NCBI GenBank assembly: GCA_049324535.1
Contig: JBMOOG010000026.1
Span: forward strand, 170,008 to 234,007
Reading direction: 5' to 3'
Length of the DNA: 64,000 bases
Origin: JBMOOG01 sp049324535
GTDB lineage: Bacteria > Pseudomonadota > Alphaproteobacteria > Rhodobacterales > Rhodobacteraceae
The notes under the pieces were generated by a model. The model did not search any database. It had not been told where the DNA came from and worked only from the letters and a program-made list of their open reading frames with translations. Made by a program: the position numbers and the translations under genes. Below are positions 53,082 to 61,381 of the stretch, in pieces (within the stretch, counting starts at the first letter, position 1; each line of letters starts with the position of its first letter).

Positions 53082-55374
53082 CGCCCTGATGATCCACGGT
53101 GAAGAAGAAATCCGGCCCGATGTCGCGTTCGTGCAGGTCCGGCGGAATGACACCCGGCCCGGCGTTGAAGACCGAAGCGCCGAAGTGCGCAAGCATCCGC
53201 GACAGCCTGCGCATCCGTGCCCCGGTCAGTTCCGCGTAGAAGGCCGCCTGGTCGGGGCGGGCGCGCAGGTCCGCGATGCGGGCGCGGTGCGCCGCAACCG
53301 CCGCGTGATGCGCCGCGGCGATCGCGGGGTCGGCCATCAGGCGGTCGAATTCCGCACGCGCGGCGGGGATCATGCGCTGGATCGACCGGTCCTCGGTCGT
53401 GTTGTGGTTCATGCGGAACCAGTAGTTCAGCCCCTGGTCGCGATCGACATGGTTCACGCGGCCGCGGTCGCGCTTGACCAGAAAGCTTTCGGCGGACCGC
53501 ACGGCGTAATGGTTGAGGCTGACCCAGTCGTAGCCGAAGGTCTCGGTGGTGGACCGCCAGCCGTTGCGGAACATCGCGCGCGGCATGGGCCGGCCCGAGC
53601 CGTTCAGCCATTTCACCCGGTCCCAGAGGTCGGGCCGCAGGCCCTTGGGGCGGTGGACCCCCAGCTTCTTGTAGATGTCGATGTTGCGAAACAGCGTCTT
53701 GAAGCCCCAGGCCTGGTGCGGCTTGCGCACCAGTTCGGGCGCGCAGAGCGTGAACTGCTCGAGAATGAAGCGGTCCTCGTATTCGGCGACATCGGCGTTG
53801 CCGAAGAGCCGCCATGTGAGCGCGATCATGTTCGCATCACCCATGGCCGCGTAGAGATCGGCCAGCCGACCCTCGCCCAGCCGGACGTTGATGAATTCGT
53901 CCACGTCCATGCAGATGACCCAGCCCGCCCGGCGGATCAGATCTTCGTCCTCGGCGGCCTGAAGCGCCGCGTGCTGGGGCGGCATGTGCAGGGTGCGGAA
54001 CGGGTTGTCGCGGTGCTGGACGAGGCCGCGCGCCTGAAGCACGTCCAGCAGCGCGTCGGTCCCGTCGGTGCAGTCGTTGGTGTAGACAAGGACATCATCC
54101 ACCCCGATCGCGCGGTGATAGGCCAGCCATTCGAGGATGAAGGGGCCCTCGTTCTTCATGGTGGTGACGATGGCCGTGCGCCCGGCCTCGCTGGCCTGCG
54201 CCGGCGCCTCGCGCGGGGCCGAGGCGGGGGCGCGGACCGGCTTGTGGCCGAAGGCGGTCTCGGCCAGCGCGACCAGCGCCGGATCCTCGATCAGCGAGGT
54301 CTTGGGCGCCAGCTCCGACGCGCGACGCCCCGGAACCCGCAGCCCCATCGCCCGCCAGAACGGCACCACCGTGCCGGCGTCGGGGCGCATGAAGCTGACG
54401 CGCAGCGGCCGCCAGGTGTTGTCGAGCCCCGCGGTCTCGGGGGCCACGCCCCAGCGCGCGATGCCGCGGCGGTTGTCGAACTGGCGGCAGATGTGGTCGC
54501 CGAAGTGCTCGGGCCGGTCCTTGCGCACCCGCCAGGGATAGATGCGGTGTCCGGCCATCAGAATCACGCCGCCCGAGGCGCGGGTGCACAGGTCGAAGGC
54601 CGGCGGCGCGTCGGCGGCCAGAAGGTCGCAGACATCGAGCGTGAGCACGGCGCGCGCCCGGGCCAGAAAGCGCCACTTGGCGATCTCGTAGATCAGCGCC
54701 TCGCCGAGCGGCGCCCGCCAGGGGTCGGGGGCGGGCCTTTCCATGCGGTCCTTGCCCGGCGCGTCGGGCGCGAGGAAGGGATGGGTCTCGGGGCCGAGGC
54801 CGGGCTTGCCTAGGGGCAGGGGGCTTTCGAGCAGCACGACGGGCGGCCCGTCGGCCGGAAGCCGCGCCGCGAGGCGCGCGGCAAAATGGTCGGGCGTGGC
54901 GGCGAGGTCGTCGGGCGGCGCGCGGTTCACGACCAGCGCGCCCCCGGTGCCGTGCCGGTGCGCGTGACAGAGGAGCCACTCGGCCACGGTCTCGGCCGTC
55001 TCCGCGTAGCGGAACCCGAACAGCACGTTGCGCCCGCCGAGGAGCCCCCATTCCGCCGGTGCCGGGTTGAGGTCGAGCGCGCCGCCCCCGGCCAGCGCCA
55101 GCCGCGGCGCCCCGGTCGCCGAAACCATCAGCCCGCCCGACACCTCGCGCCGGTCGGTGACGGTCGCGCAGCCCGGGCGCGGATCGGGATCGACGGCGGC
55201 GGCCGGTGTGCCGCTCGCGAGGAAGACGCGCAGATGCGCGATGCCGGCCTCGTCCCAGCCCACCGCATCGAGCCAGCGCAGCCCCTGCGCCTCGCCCCCC
55301 GACAGACGGCGCAGCGTCACCGCGCCCGGAACGGGCGCGGCCTTGCGGCGGGTGCTGGGCGTCTGCTCGGTCAT
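53068..55374 (-). CDS. Large two-domain glycosyltransferase with unassigned N-terminal half
   Basis: A 768-residue protein. Residues ~400-760 are a glycosyltransferase domain parallel to the neighbour: AIVTTMKNEGPFILEWLAYHRAIGVDDVLVYTNDCTDGTD, VICMDVDEFINV, IALTWRLFGNADVAEYEDRFI and NHYAVRSAESFLVKRDRGRVN. Residues ~1-395 have no family that I recognise; they contain GFRYAETAETVAEWLLCHAH and LARARAVLTLDVCDLLAADAPPAFDLCTRASGGVILMAGHRIYPWRV, reminiscent of another nucleotide-sugar fold, and end with a linker. The start at 55374 is the family-like MTEQTPSTRRK. It is divergent from 55558. Confidence 0.82.
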   Translation of the reverse strand: MTEQTPSTRRKAAPVPGAVTLRRLSGGEAQGLRWLDAVGWDEAGIAHLRVFLASGTPAAAVDPDPRPGCATVTDRREVSGGLMVSATGAPRLALAGGGALDLNPAPAEWGLLGGRNVLFGFRYAETAETVAEWLLCHAHRHGTGGALVVNRAPPDDLAATPDHFAARLAARLPADGPPVVLLESPLPLGKPGLGPETHPFLAPDAPGKDRMERPAPDPWRAPLGEALIYEIAKWRFLARARAVLTLDVCDLLAADAPPAFDLCTRASGGVILMAGHRIYPWRVRKDRPEHFGDHICRQFDNRRGIARWGVAPETAGLDNTWRPLRVSFMRPDAGTVVPFWRAMGLRVPGRRASELAPKTSLIEDPALVALAETAFGHKPVRAPASAPREAPAQASEAGRTAIVTTMKNEGPFILEWLAYHRAIGVDDVLVYTNDCTDGTDALLDVLQARGLVQHRDNPFRTLHMPPQHAALQAAEDEDLIRRAGWVICMDVDEFINVRLGEGRLADLYAAMGDANMIALTWRLFGNADVAEYEDRFILEQFTLCAPELVRKPHQAWGFKTLFRNIDIYKKLGVHRPKGLRPDLWDRVKWLNGSGRPMPRAMFRNGWRSTTETFGYDWVSLNHYAVRSAESFLVKRDRGRVNHVDRDQGLNYWFRMNHNTTEDRSIQRMIPAARAEFDRLMADPAIAAAHHAAVAAHRARIADLRARPDQAAFYAELTGARMRRLSRMLAHFGASVFNAGPGVIPPDLHERDIGPDFFFTVDHQGDAEH

Positions 55375-55557
55375 CCGTCCTGCCCGGGCGCTCGCTGCGC
55401 CTCTTGGGGTCTTGGTAGCACAGCCCTGCGGCCCGGCAAACACGGCCAGCCCGCAAAGGCGCGGTCCGTGGCGATTGCGCATTGGCAAAGTCCGGGCCGC
55501 GCGAGAGACTGGCCGCAAAGCAAAGGCGGCGCGCAGGCACGCGCCCGGAGGGCAGGC

Positions 55558-56424
55558 ATGGCGGACTGGCAGATCGGAATGCTCTGGATCGGGGGCGATC
55601 TGAGCTTTCTCGAGCAATTGTGCATCCAGTCCTTTCTCGACGCCGGCCATCCCGTGCGGCTTTACAGCTACGAGCCGGTCGGCAACGCGCCCGCGGGCGT
55701 GGTCCATGCCGACGCCGCCGCCGTGCTGCCGGCCGAGGGCTTCCTGCGCCACGGGCGCACCGGAAGCCCGGCGCTGCATTCCGACCGGTTCCGCTATCTC
55801 ATGCTGGCGCGCGAGGACCGCATCATCTGGGCCGATACCGACGCCTATTGCCTGCGCCCGTTCGAGACCGAGACCGGGCATTTCCACGCATGGGAATCCG
55901 ACACCGGCGTCAATGGCGGCGTGCTTGGCCTTCCGAAGGACAGCGCCACGCTGGCCCGGCTTGTCGACTTCACCGCCGACCCCTACGCGATCCCGACCTG
56001 GTACGGCGACGACTACCGCAGGGAGCTCGAGGCCCGGCGCGACGCGGGCGATCCGGTGCATGCCGGCGCGATGCCCTGGGGCGTCTGGGGGCCGCACGCG
56101 CTGACGCATTTCCTGAAGGAGACGGGCGAGATCCGCTACGCGATGCCGCGCCCGACGCTCTACCCCTTCGCCTACGAGGAACGCCGCCTGATGCTGCGGC
56201 CGGGGCTCGATCCCACGCCCTGGCTCGGGCCCGAGGTGTTCTCGATCCATTTCTACGGCCGCCGGATGCGGGCGCGCATCGTGTCGGCCAACGGCGGCGT
56301 GCCCAAGCCTCGCAGCCTGATCGGGCAGTTGCTGCGCAAGCACGGGATCGACCCGCTGGCCGCGCCGATCCCGGCCAAGTCGGTCTCGGCCGAGGACCGC
56401 GAGGCCGAGGGGGGCGATCCGTGA
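55558..56424 (+). CDS. DxD glycosyltransferase (GT32/capsular-type)
   Basis: A 288-residue cytosolic protein: IGMLWIGGDLSFLEQLCIQSFLDAGHPVRLYSYEPVG, then SDRFRYLMLAREDRIIWADTDAYCLRPF with the DTD motif that binds the metal-sugar nucleotide, and NGGVLGLPKDSATLARL. This is the layout of Och1-like/capsular glycosyltransferases that add hexose units. ATG 55558 follows GGAGGG. It overlaps the next gene by four bases (GTGA) and is divergent from the two GT2 genes, so the cluster has two transcription units back to back. Confidence 0.83.
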   Translation: MADWQIGMLWIGGDLSFLEQLCIQSFLDAGHPVRLYSYEPVGNAPAGVVHADAAAVLPAEGFLRHGRTGSPALHSDRFRYLMLAREDRIIWADTDAYCLRPFETETGHFHAWESDTGVNGGVLGLPKDSATLARLVDFTADPYAIPTWYGDDYRRELEARRDAGDPVHAGAMPWGVWGPHALTHFLKETGEIRYAMPRPTLYPFAYEERRLMLRPGLDPTPWLGPEVFSIHFYGRRMRARIVSANGGVPKPRSLIGQLLRKHGIDPLAAPIPAKSVSAEDREAEGGDP

Positions 56425-57794
56425 CCGGCGCGGCGGACGAAACGCTTCTGGCCGCGATGGGCCGGCCGCAGACCGTGGCCGACGTGGGTGGCTGCGCGCC
56501 CGATCTGCTGGCCGAGGCGGCGCGACGCTGGGATGCCGAGCTCTGTCTGGTGGACATGGACCGCAAGGGCGACTTCCCGCCCGATCCGTCGCCGGGGATC
56601 GCCGCCTGTCTGGCCCGGCTTGCCGAACTCGGGGTTGGCCCCGAGCGGGTGCGGGTGGTCCGCGACGTCGCCGGGCTGCGGCCCTGCGATGCGATCCTGG
56701 CGCTGAACGGGTTCGGCGACCGCTACAAGATCCGGCCGCTGGTGCCGGTGCTCGAGCGCGCGCTGCACGCCGAAAGCCGGCTCTTTCTCGACATCCGCAA
56801 GGGCTCGGGCGCCTTTCCCTTTCTCAAGGACTTCGGCACCTGCGAGACGCTCGGCCGCACCGCCGGGGCGGACGGGGTCGAGGTGGCGCGGGTGGTGTTC
56901 ACCCCGGCGCCGCCCGCCAGCGGCAACGCCGGCGACTGGGCCGCCATCGCCCGCGGTCTGGCCGGGCCGGACGGGTTCTTCACCGACAACGGCCGGCATT
57001 CCTTCCTGTTCGTCCCCCGCGGGCGCACGCTGGTGGTGACCTTCGACAATCTCGACATCGCCATGGACAAGCGCGAGGACCGCCGGCCCTGGGGCTTTGC
57101 CTTCATCGAGAAGCAGGGCTGGTCGATGCTGGGGGTCATGGCGGCGGGCTGGACCTGGTATCGCGACCCCTGGGTGGGCGACGAGTTCGACCGGCTGGCC
57201 GCCGAGGGTTTCTTCGCCCGCTTCGACCGGGTGGTGTTCTACGGGGCCTCGATGGGCGGCTACGCGGCCGCCGCCTATTCGGGGGCCTGTCCCGGCGCCG
57301 ATGTGGTGGCGATCTCGCCGCAATCGACGGTGGACAAGGCGGTGGTCCCCTGGGAGACGCGCTACCGGACGGTGTGGGGCGCGGACTTCTCGGGCCGCTA
57401 CGGCGATGCGGCGCTGGTTTCGGGCGCGGCGCGGCGGGTGACGATCCTCTACGACCCCTATGAGCGGCTCGATGCGGCCCATGCCGCGCGCTTCGTGCTG
57501 CCCAACGTGATGAAGCTGCGCGCGCCGCTTCTCGGCCACCGGCTGGGGTCGAGCCTGTCGCAGATGGGGGTGCTGACGCCGCTGATCCTCGGGGCGCTGG
57601 ACGGCAGTCTGACCGAGGCCGCGTTCTACCGGACCCTGCGCGCGCGCCGGGGCTTCGCGCGCTATCAGCGCGAGCTCTTTCAGAGGGCCGTCGAGCGCGG
57701 CCATCCCGCCCTTGCCCGGCGTCTGGGGCGATGGGTCCTGTCGCAGGGGGACCACCGGTTCATCCGCGAGGCCATGGCGCGGCTGCCCGCCTGA
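56421..57794 (+). CDS. Two-domain protein: methyltransferase-like N-terminus, alpha/beta-hydrolase-like C-terminus
   Basis: A 457-residue protein from GTG 56421. Residues ~1-190 look like a Rossmann fold (TVADVGGCAPDLLAEAARRW, LCLVDMDRKGDFPPD, RVRVVRDVAGLRPCDAILALNGFG, LFLDIRKGSGAFPFL) with a degenerate SAM-type glycine motif. Residues ~200-457 match the product of 50887-51858: LVVTFDNLDIAMDKREDRRPWGFAFI, WTWYRDPWVGDEFDRL, VVFYGASMGGYAAAAYSGACPGADVVAISPQ. The GASMGG elbow keeps Ser277, so this copy may be catalytic. Translation is coupled to the DxD glycosyltransferase before it. Confidence 0.75.
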   Translation: MTGAADETLLAAMGRPQTVADVGGCAPDLLAEAARRWDAELCLVDMDRKGDFPPDPSPGIAACLARLAELGVGPERVRVVRDVAGLRPCDAILALNGFGDRYKIRPLVPVLERALHAESRLFLDIRKGSGAFPFLKDFGTCETLGRTAGADGVEVARVVFTPAPPASGNAGDWAAIARGLAGPDGFFTDNGRHSFLFVPRGRTLVVTFDNLDIAMDKREDRRPWGFAFIEKQGWSMLGVMAAGWTWYRDPWVGDEFDRLAAEGFFARFDRVVFYGASMGGYAAAAYSGACPGADVVAISPQSTVDKAVVPWETRYRTVWGADFSGRYGDAALVSGAARRVTILYDPYERLDAAHAARFVLPNVMKLRAPLLGHRLGSSLSQMGVLTPLILGALDGSLTEAAFYRTLRARRGFARYQRELFQRAVERGHPALARRLGRWVLSQGDHRFIREAMARLPA

Positions 57795-57888
57795 AGGACC
57801 GGATCGGGGGCCAATCTGCAACCAAAGTTGCAGGGTGCGTGTCGGGAAATCCACGCCATCGGAGTCATGATTTAGAATTGTTCAAAAC

Positions 57889-57902
57889 TTGATCCGGATC
57901 AA
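57889..57902. promoter_or_regulatory. FNR/FnrL-type box
   Basis: TTGATCCGGATCAA is a perfect match to the TTGAT-N4-ATCAA consensus of FNR-family regulators (FnrL in Rhodobacter). It lies 62 bases before the remains of a cytochrome c peroxidase gene, whose homologues are FNR-dependent in related Paracoccus. Confidence 0.85.
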
Positions 57903-57964
57903 ATCGCCGTGGGGGGCCGCACAGTCAGGCCGCAGACGCGCGACGCCCGATGCCGGAGACGATC

Positions 57965-59020
57965 ATGAAACGGGAAACCGGCAGCCATGCTTCCGACCTG
58001 AGCCAGGGCCGGGGTTGCCTCGGCCGAAGGCCTGCGCGACGAGGCCAAGGCGATCTTCGCGCCCTTGCCCTCGACGGTTCCGGCCATGGCCGACAACCCG
58101 GCCTCGCCGGAAAAGCTCGCGCTTGGCAGGATGCTCTATTTCGACCCCCGGCTGTCGGCCTCGGGCGTGTTCAGCTGCTACTCCTGCCACAACCTGACCA
58201 CCGGCGGCGACGACAACATGGAAACCTCGGTCGGCCACGGCTGGCAGAAGGGGCCGCGCAACGCGCCGACGGTGCTGAACTCGGTCCTGAACGAGGCGCA
58301 GTTCTGGGACGGCCGCGCCGCCGACCTCAAGGCGCAGGCCAAGGGTCCGTACAGGCGGGCGTCGAGATGGCCAACACCCCCGACAACGTGGTGGCGACGC
58401 TGAAATCGATGCCGGCCTATGAAGCGGCCTTCATGGCGGCCTTCGGGGCCGATGCCGATCCGGTGACCTTCGACAACATGGCCAAGGCGATCGAGATCTA
58501 CGAGGCGACGCTGCTCACGCCCGCGCCCTTCGACGCCTGGCTGAACGGCGACGACGCGGCGATGAGCGCGGACGCCCAGGCGGGTCTCAAGGTCTTCATC
58601 GACAAGGGCTGCGCCGCCTGCCACAACGGCGTCAACGTCGGCGGCCATGGCTACTACCCGTTCGGCCTGATCGAGAAGCCCGGCGCCGATGTGCTGCCCG
58701 CGGGCGACAAGGGCCGCTTTGCGGTCACCTCGACCGCCTCGGACGAATACGTCTTCCGCGCCGCGCCCCTGCGCAACATCGCGCTGACCGCGCCCTACTT
58801 CCACTCGGGCAAGGTCTGGGACCTGAAGGTCGCGGTCGAGATCATGGCGGAATCACAGCTGGGCGAGGCGCTGAAGGAGGAAGAGACAGCGCAGCTTCTG
58901 GCCTTCCTCGACAGCCTGACAGGCACGCTGCCCGAACAGGTCCTGCCGGTGCTGCCGGCCGAGACCGCCACGACCCCGCGCCCGACGCAGGAAGTCGTGG
59001 TCGGTGGTCAGACTGAATAG
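57965..59020 (+). pseudogene. ccpA: Di-haem cytochrome c peroxidase, frameshifted
   Basis: CcpA/MacA peroxidases reduce H2O2 in the periplasm with two haems c. From about 58020 the frame reads EGLRDEAKAIFAPLPS, LGRMLYFDPRLSASGVFSCYSCHNLTTGG (high-potential-type haem motif CYSCH), RNAPTVLNSVLNEAQFWDGR. At 58346-58351 one base is missing; the other frame continues VQAGVEMANTPDNVVATLK, the second haem motif KGCAACHNG and PLRNIALTAPYFHSGKVWDL to a normal end. The region 57965-58020 that should encode the signal peptide is also out of frame. At least two single-base lesions, downstream of a perfect FNR box. Confidence 0.85.
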
Positions 59021-59053
59021 GGCGCGACGCCACTCACGGACGTGCCTTCGGGG

Positions 59054-59079
59054 AAGGGGCGGCTTCGGCCGCCCCTTTT
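59054..59079. terminator. Bidirectional terminator with UUCG loop
   Basis: AAGGGGCGGC-TTCG-GCCGCCCCTT is a perfect 10-bp stem closed by C(UUCG)G, an exceptionally stable tetraloop, with TT on one side and AA on the other. It lies between the convergent ccpA remnant and gcdH and can serve both. Confidence 0.85.
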
Positions 59080-59088
59080 CGACCGGTC

Positions 59089-60309
59089 TCAGAAGAACGC
59101 CTGCAACCCGGTGATCGCCCGGCCGAGGATCAGCGCATGCACGTCATGGGTGCCCTCGTAGGTGTTCACCGTCTCGAGGTTCGCCATGTGGCGAAACACC
59201 TGGAAATCCTCCTGGATGCCGTTGCCGCCGTGCATGTCGCGCGCCATCCGCGCCGCGTCCAGCGCCTTGCCGCAGTTGTTGCGCTTGATGATCGAGATCA
59301 TCTCGGGCGCGGCGTTGGCCTCGTCCATCAGCCGCCCGACCTGCAGGCAACCCTGAAGCCCGAGGCTGATCTCGGTCATCATGTCGGCGAGCTTCTTCTG
59401 GAAGAGCTGGGTCTGGGCGATCGGGCGGCCGAACTGCCGGCGGTCAAGCCCGTACTGCCGCGCCGCGTGCAGGCAGAACTCGGCCGCGCCGAGCACGCCC
59501 CAGGCGATGCCGTAGCGCGCCCGGTTCAGGCAGCCGAACGGCCCCTTCAGCCCCTCGACATGGGGCAGAAGCGCGTCCTCGCCGACCTCGACATCCTTCA
59601 TCACGATCTCGCCGGTGATCGAGGCGCGCAAGCTGAGCTTGCCGCCGATCTTCGGCGCCGAAAGCCCCTTCATCCCCTTGTCCAGCACGAAGCCCCGGAT
59701 CTTGCCGCCGTGCGCCTCGGACTTGACCCAGACCACGAAGACATCGGCGATGGGCGCGTTCGAGATCCACATCTTGGACCCGTTCAGCACATAGCCGTTC
59801 GCGGTCTTCCTCGCGGTGGTCTTCATGCCGGCGGGGTCCGATCCGGCGTCGGGTTCGGTCAGGCCGAAGCAGCCGATCCATTCGCCGCTCGCAAGCTTCG
59901 GCAGGTAGCGGCGGCGCTGATCCTCGGACCCGTAGGCGTAGATCGGATACATGACCAGCGACGACTGCACCGACATCATCGACCGATAGCCGCTGTCCAC
60001 CCGCTCGATCTCGCGCGCGACCAGCCCATAGGCCACGTAGCCCGCTCCCAGCCCGCCATATTCCTCGGGGATGGTCACGCCCAGAAGCCCCATCCCGCCC
60101 ATCTCGGCAAAGATCGCGGGGTCGGTCGCCTCGTCGCGATAGGCGGCGATGACGCGCGGCTGGAGCTTTTCCTGCGCATAGGCGCGGGCCGCATCGCGCA
60201 GCATCCGCTCGTCCTCGGTGAGCTGACCCTCCAGCCGGAACGGGTCCTGCCAGTCGAACCGCCCCAGATCGGGGGCATCCTTGGGCTTGAGCTTCGGCCG
60301 GTCGGTCAT
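59089..60309 (-). CDS. gcdH: Glutaryl-CoA dehydrogenase
   Basis: GcdH oxidises and decarboxylates glutaryl-CoA to crotonyl-CoA in lysine/tryptophan/benzoate breakdown, passing electrons to ETF. The 406-residue acyl-CoA dehydrogenase has FDWQDPFRLEGQLTEDERMLRD, SGYRSMMSVQSSLVMYPIYAYGSEDQRRRYLP, FGLTEPDAGSDPAGMKTTA and, near the end, DMHGGNGIQEDFQVFRHMANLETVNTYEGTHDVHAL (catalytic Glu in NTYEGTHD). The conserved SVQSSLVMYPI is typical of GcdH rather than other ACADs. The start ATG 60309 follows GGAGGCCCC. A LysR gene is divergent. Confidence 0.95.
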   Translation of the reverse strand: MTDRPKLKPKDAPDLGRFDWQDPFRLEGQLTEDERMLRDAARAYAQEKLQPRVIAAYRDEATDPAIFAEMGGMGLLGVTIPEEYGGLGAGYVAYGLVAREIERVDSGYRSMMSVQSSLVMYPIYAYGSEDQRRRYLPKLASGEWIGCFGLTEPDAGSDPAGMKTTARKTANGYVLNGSKMWISNAPIADVFVVWVKSEAHGGKIRGFVLDKGMKGLSAPKIGGKLSLRASITGEIVMKDVEVGEDALLPHVEGLKGPFGCLNRARYGIAWGVLGAAEFCLHAARQYGLDRRQFGRPIAQTQLFQKKLADMMTEISLGLQGCLQVGRLMDEANAAPEMISIIKRNNCGKALDAARMARDMHGGNGIQEDFQVFRHMANLETVNTYEGTHDVHALILGRAITGLQAFF

Positions 60310-60341
60310 CGGGGCCTCCTTCGGTGGCTTTGTCAAAAACT

Positions 60342-60361
60342 CATTGCGCAACGGCGCGATG
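60342..60361. promoter_or_regulatory. Dyad in the gcdH-lysR gap, candidate LysR operator
   Basis: CATTGCGC-AACG-GCGCGATG is an inverted repeat with one mismatch (7 of 8 pairs), 32 bases upstream of the gcdH start and between the divergent genes. Its place fits a LysR recognition site for gcdH activation and self-repression. Confidence 0.4.
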
Positions 60362-60429
60362 CCTTCTGTTTCTCACGGCTTTCCAGTAGAATCCAGCGAA
60401 TGATCCTCGCCCATCCATGAGGAAAGCTC

Positions 60430-61335
60430 ATGATATCGCGCCGCTATCTGCCGTCGATGCCCTCGCTTCTGGCGCTGGAGGCGGTCGAGCGGCTGGGATC
60501 GGCCAGCGCGGCGGCGCTCGACCTCAGTCTCACACAGGGCGCGGTCAGCCGCCAGCTCCAGGCGCTCGAGGCGCAGCTCGGCATCGCGCTCTTCACGCGC
60601 GAGGGCAACCGGCTGCGGCTCACCCCGGCCGCGCAGGACTTCGCCGCCGAGGCGCGGCGCGCGCTTCTGGCCCTGTCGCGCGCCTCGCTGGCGCTGCGCG
60701 CCAACCCCGAGGGCGGCAGCCTCAATCTCGCGATCCTGCCGGCTTTCGGCATGCACTGGCTGGCGCCGCGCCTCGCCCGTTTTGCCCGGGCCCATCCCGA
60801 GGTGACGGTGAACCTGTCGACGCGGCTGCGGCCGTTCGACTTCGCCGCGCAGGCCTTCGATGCCGCGATCCACTACGGGCGCGACGACTGGCCCGGCGCG
60901 CAGGCCATGCGGCTGATGGACGAGGACATCCTCGCGGTGGGTGCTCCGGCCCTGCTGCGGGAGCCGCTCGCCGAGGCGCGGGCGATCCTCGCGCATCCGC
61001 TCCTGCAGCTCGACTCGCGCACCGGCGACTGGGGGCGCTGGCTGGCCCATCACGGGCACCCCGGCCTGCGTCCGCCCGCCATGCTCTTCGACCAGTTCGC
61101 CACCATGACGCAGGCCGCCCTGCACGGGATGGGTCTTGCGCTGCTGCCGGTGTTCCTGATCGAGCGCGAACTGGCCGAGGGAAGGCTGGTGCCGGCCTTC
61201 GGCGCGCCCCTGCGCGCCCTCGGGTCCTACCACCTGGTCTGGCCGCGGGGCCGGACGCCGCGCCCGCCTCTCGCGCGGCTACTCGCCTTCCTTGCCGCCG
61301 AGACCGGCCAGCCCGACCCGAACGCCACGCCTTGA
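60430..61335 (+). CDS. LysR-family transcriptional regulator, likely of gcdH
   Basis: A 301-residue LTTR. The N-terminal winged HTH is clear: PSLLALEAVERLGSASAAALDLSLTQGAVSRQLQALEAQLGIALFTREGNRLRLT. The C-terminal periplasmic-binding-protein-like sensor domain (LNLAILPAFGMHWLAPRLARF to GMGLALLPVFLIERELAEG) binds an effector. By position, opposite gcdH, it is probably the GcdR-type activator responding to glutarate. ATG 60430 follows AGGAAAGCTC. Confidence 0.88.
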   Translation: MISRRYLPSMPSLLALEAVERLGSASAAALDLSLTQGAVSRQLQALEAQLGIALFTREGNRLRLTPAAQDFAAEARRALLALSRASLALRANPEGGSLNLAILPAFGMHWLAPRLARFARAHPEVTVNLSTRLRPFDFAAQAFDAAIHYGRDDWPGAQAMRLMDEDILAVGAPALLREPLAEARAILAHPLLQLDSRTGDWGRWLAHHGHPGLRPPAMLFDQFATMTQAALHGMGLALLPVFLIERELAEGRLVPAFGAPLRALGSYHLVWPRGRTPRPPLARLLAFLAAETGQPDPNATP

Positions 61336-61381
61336 CCGTCGCCGTCCGCCCGACCAGCATGGCCCCAGCATGGAGGAACCC

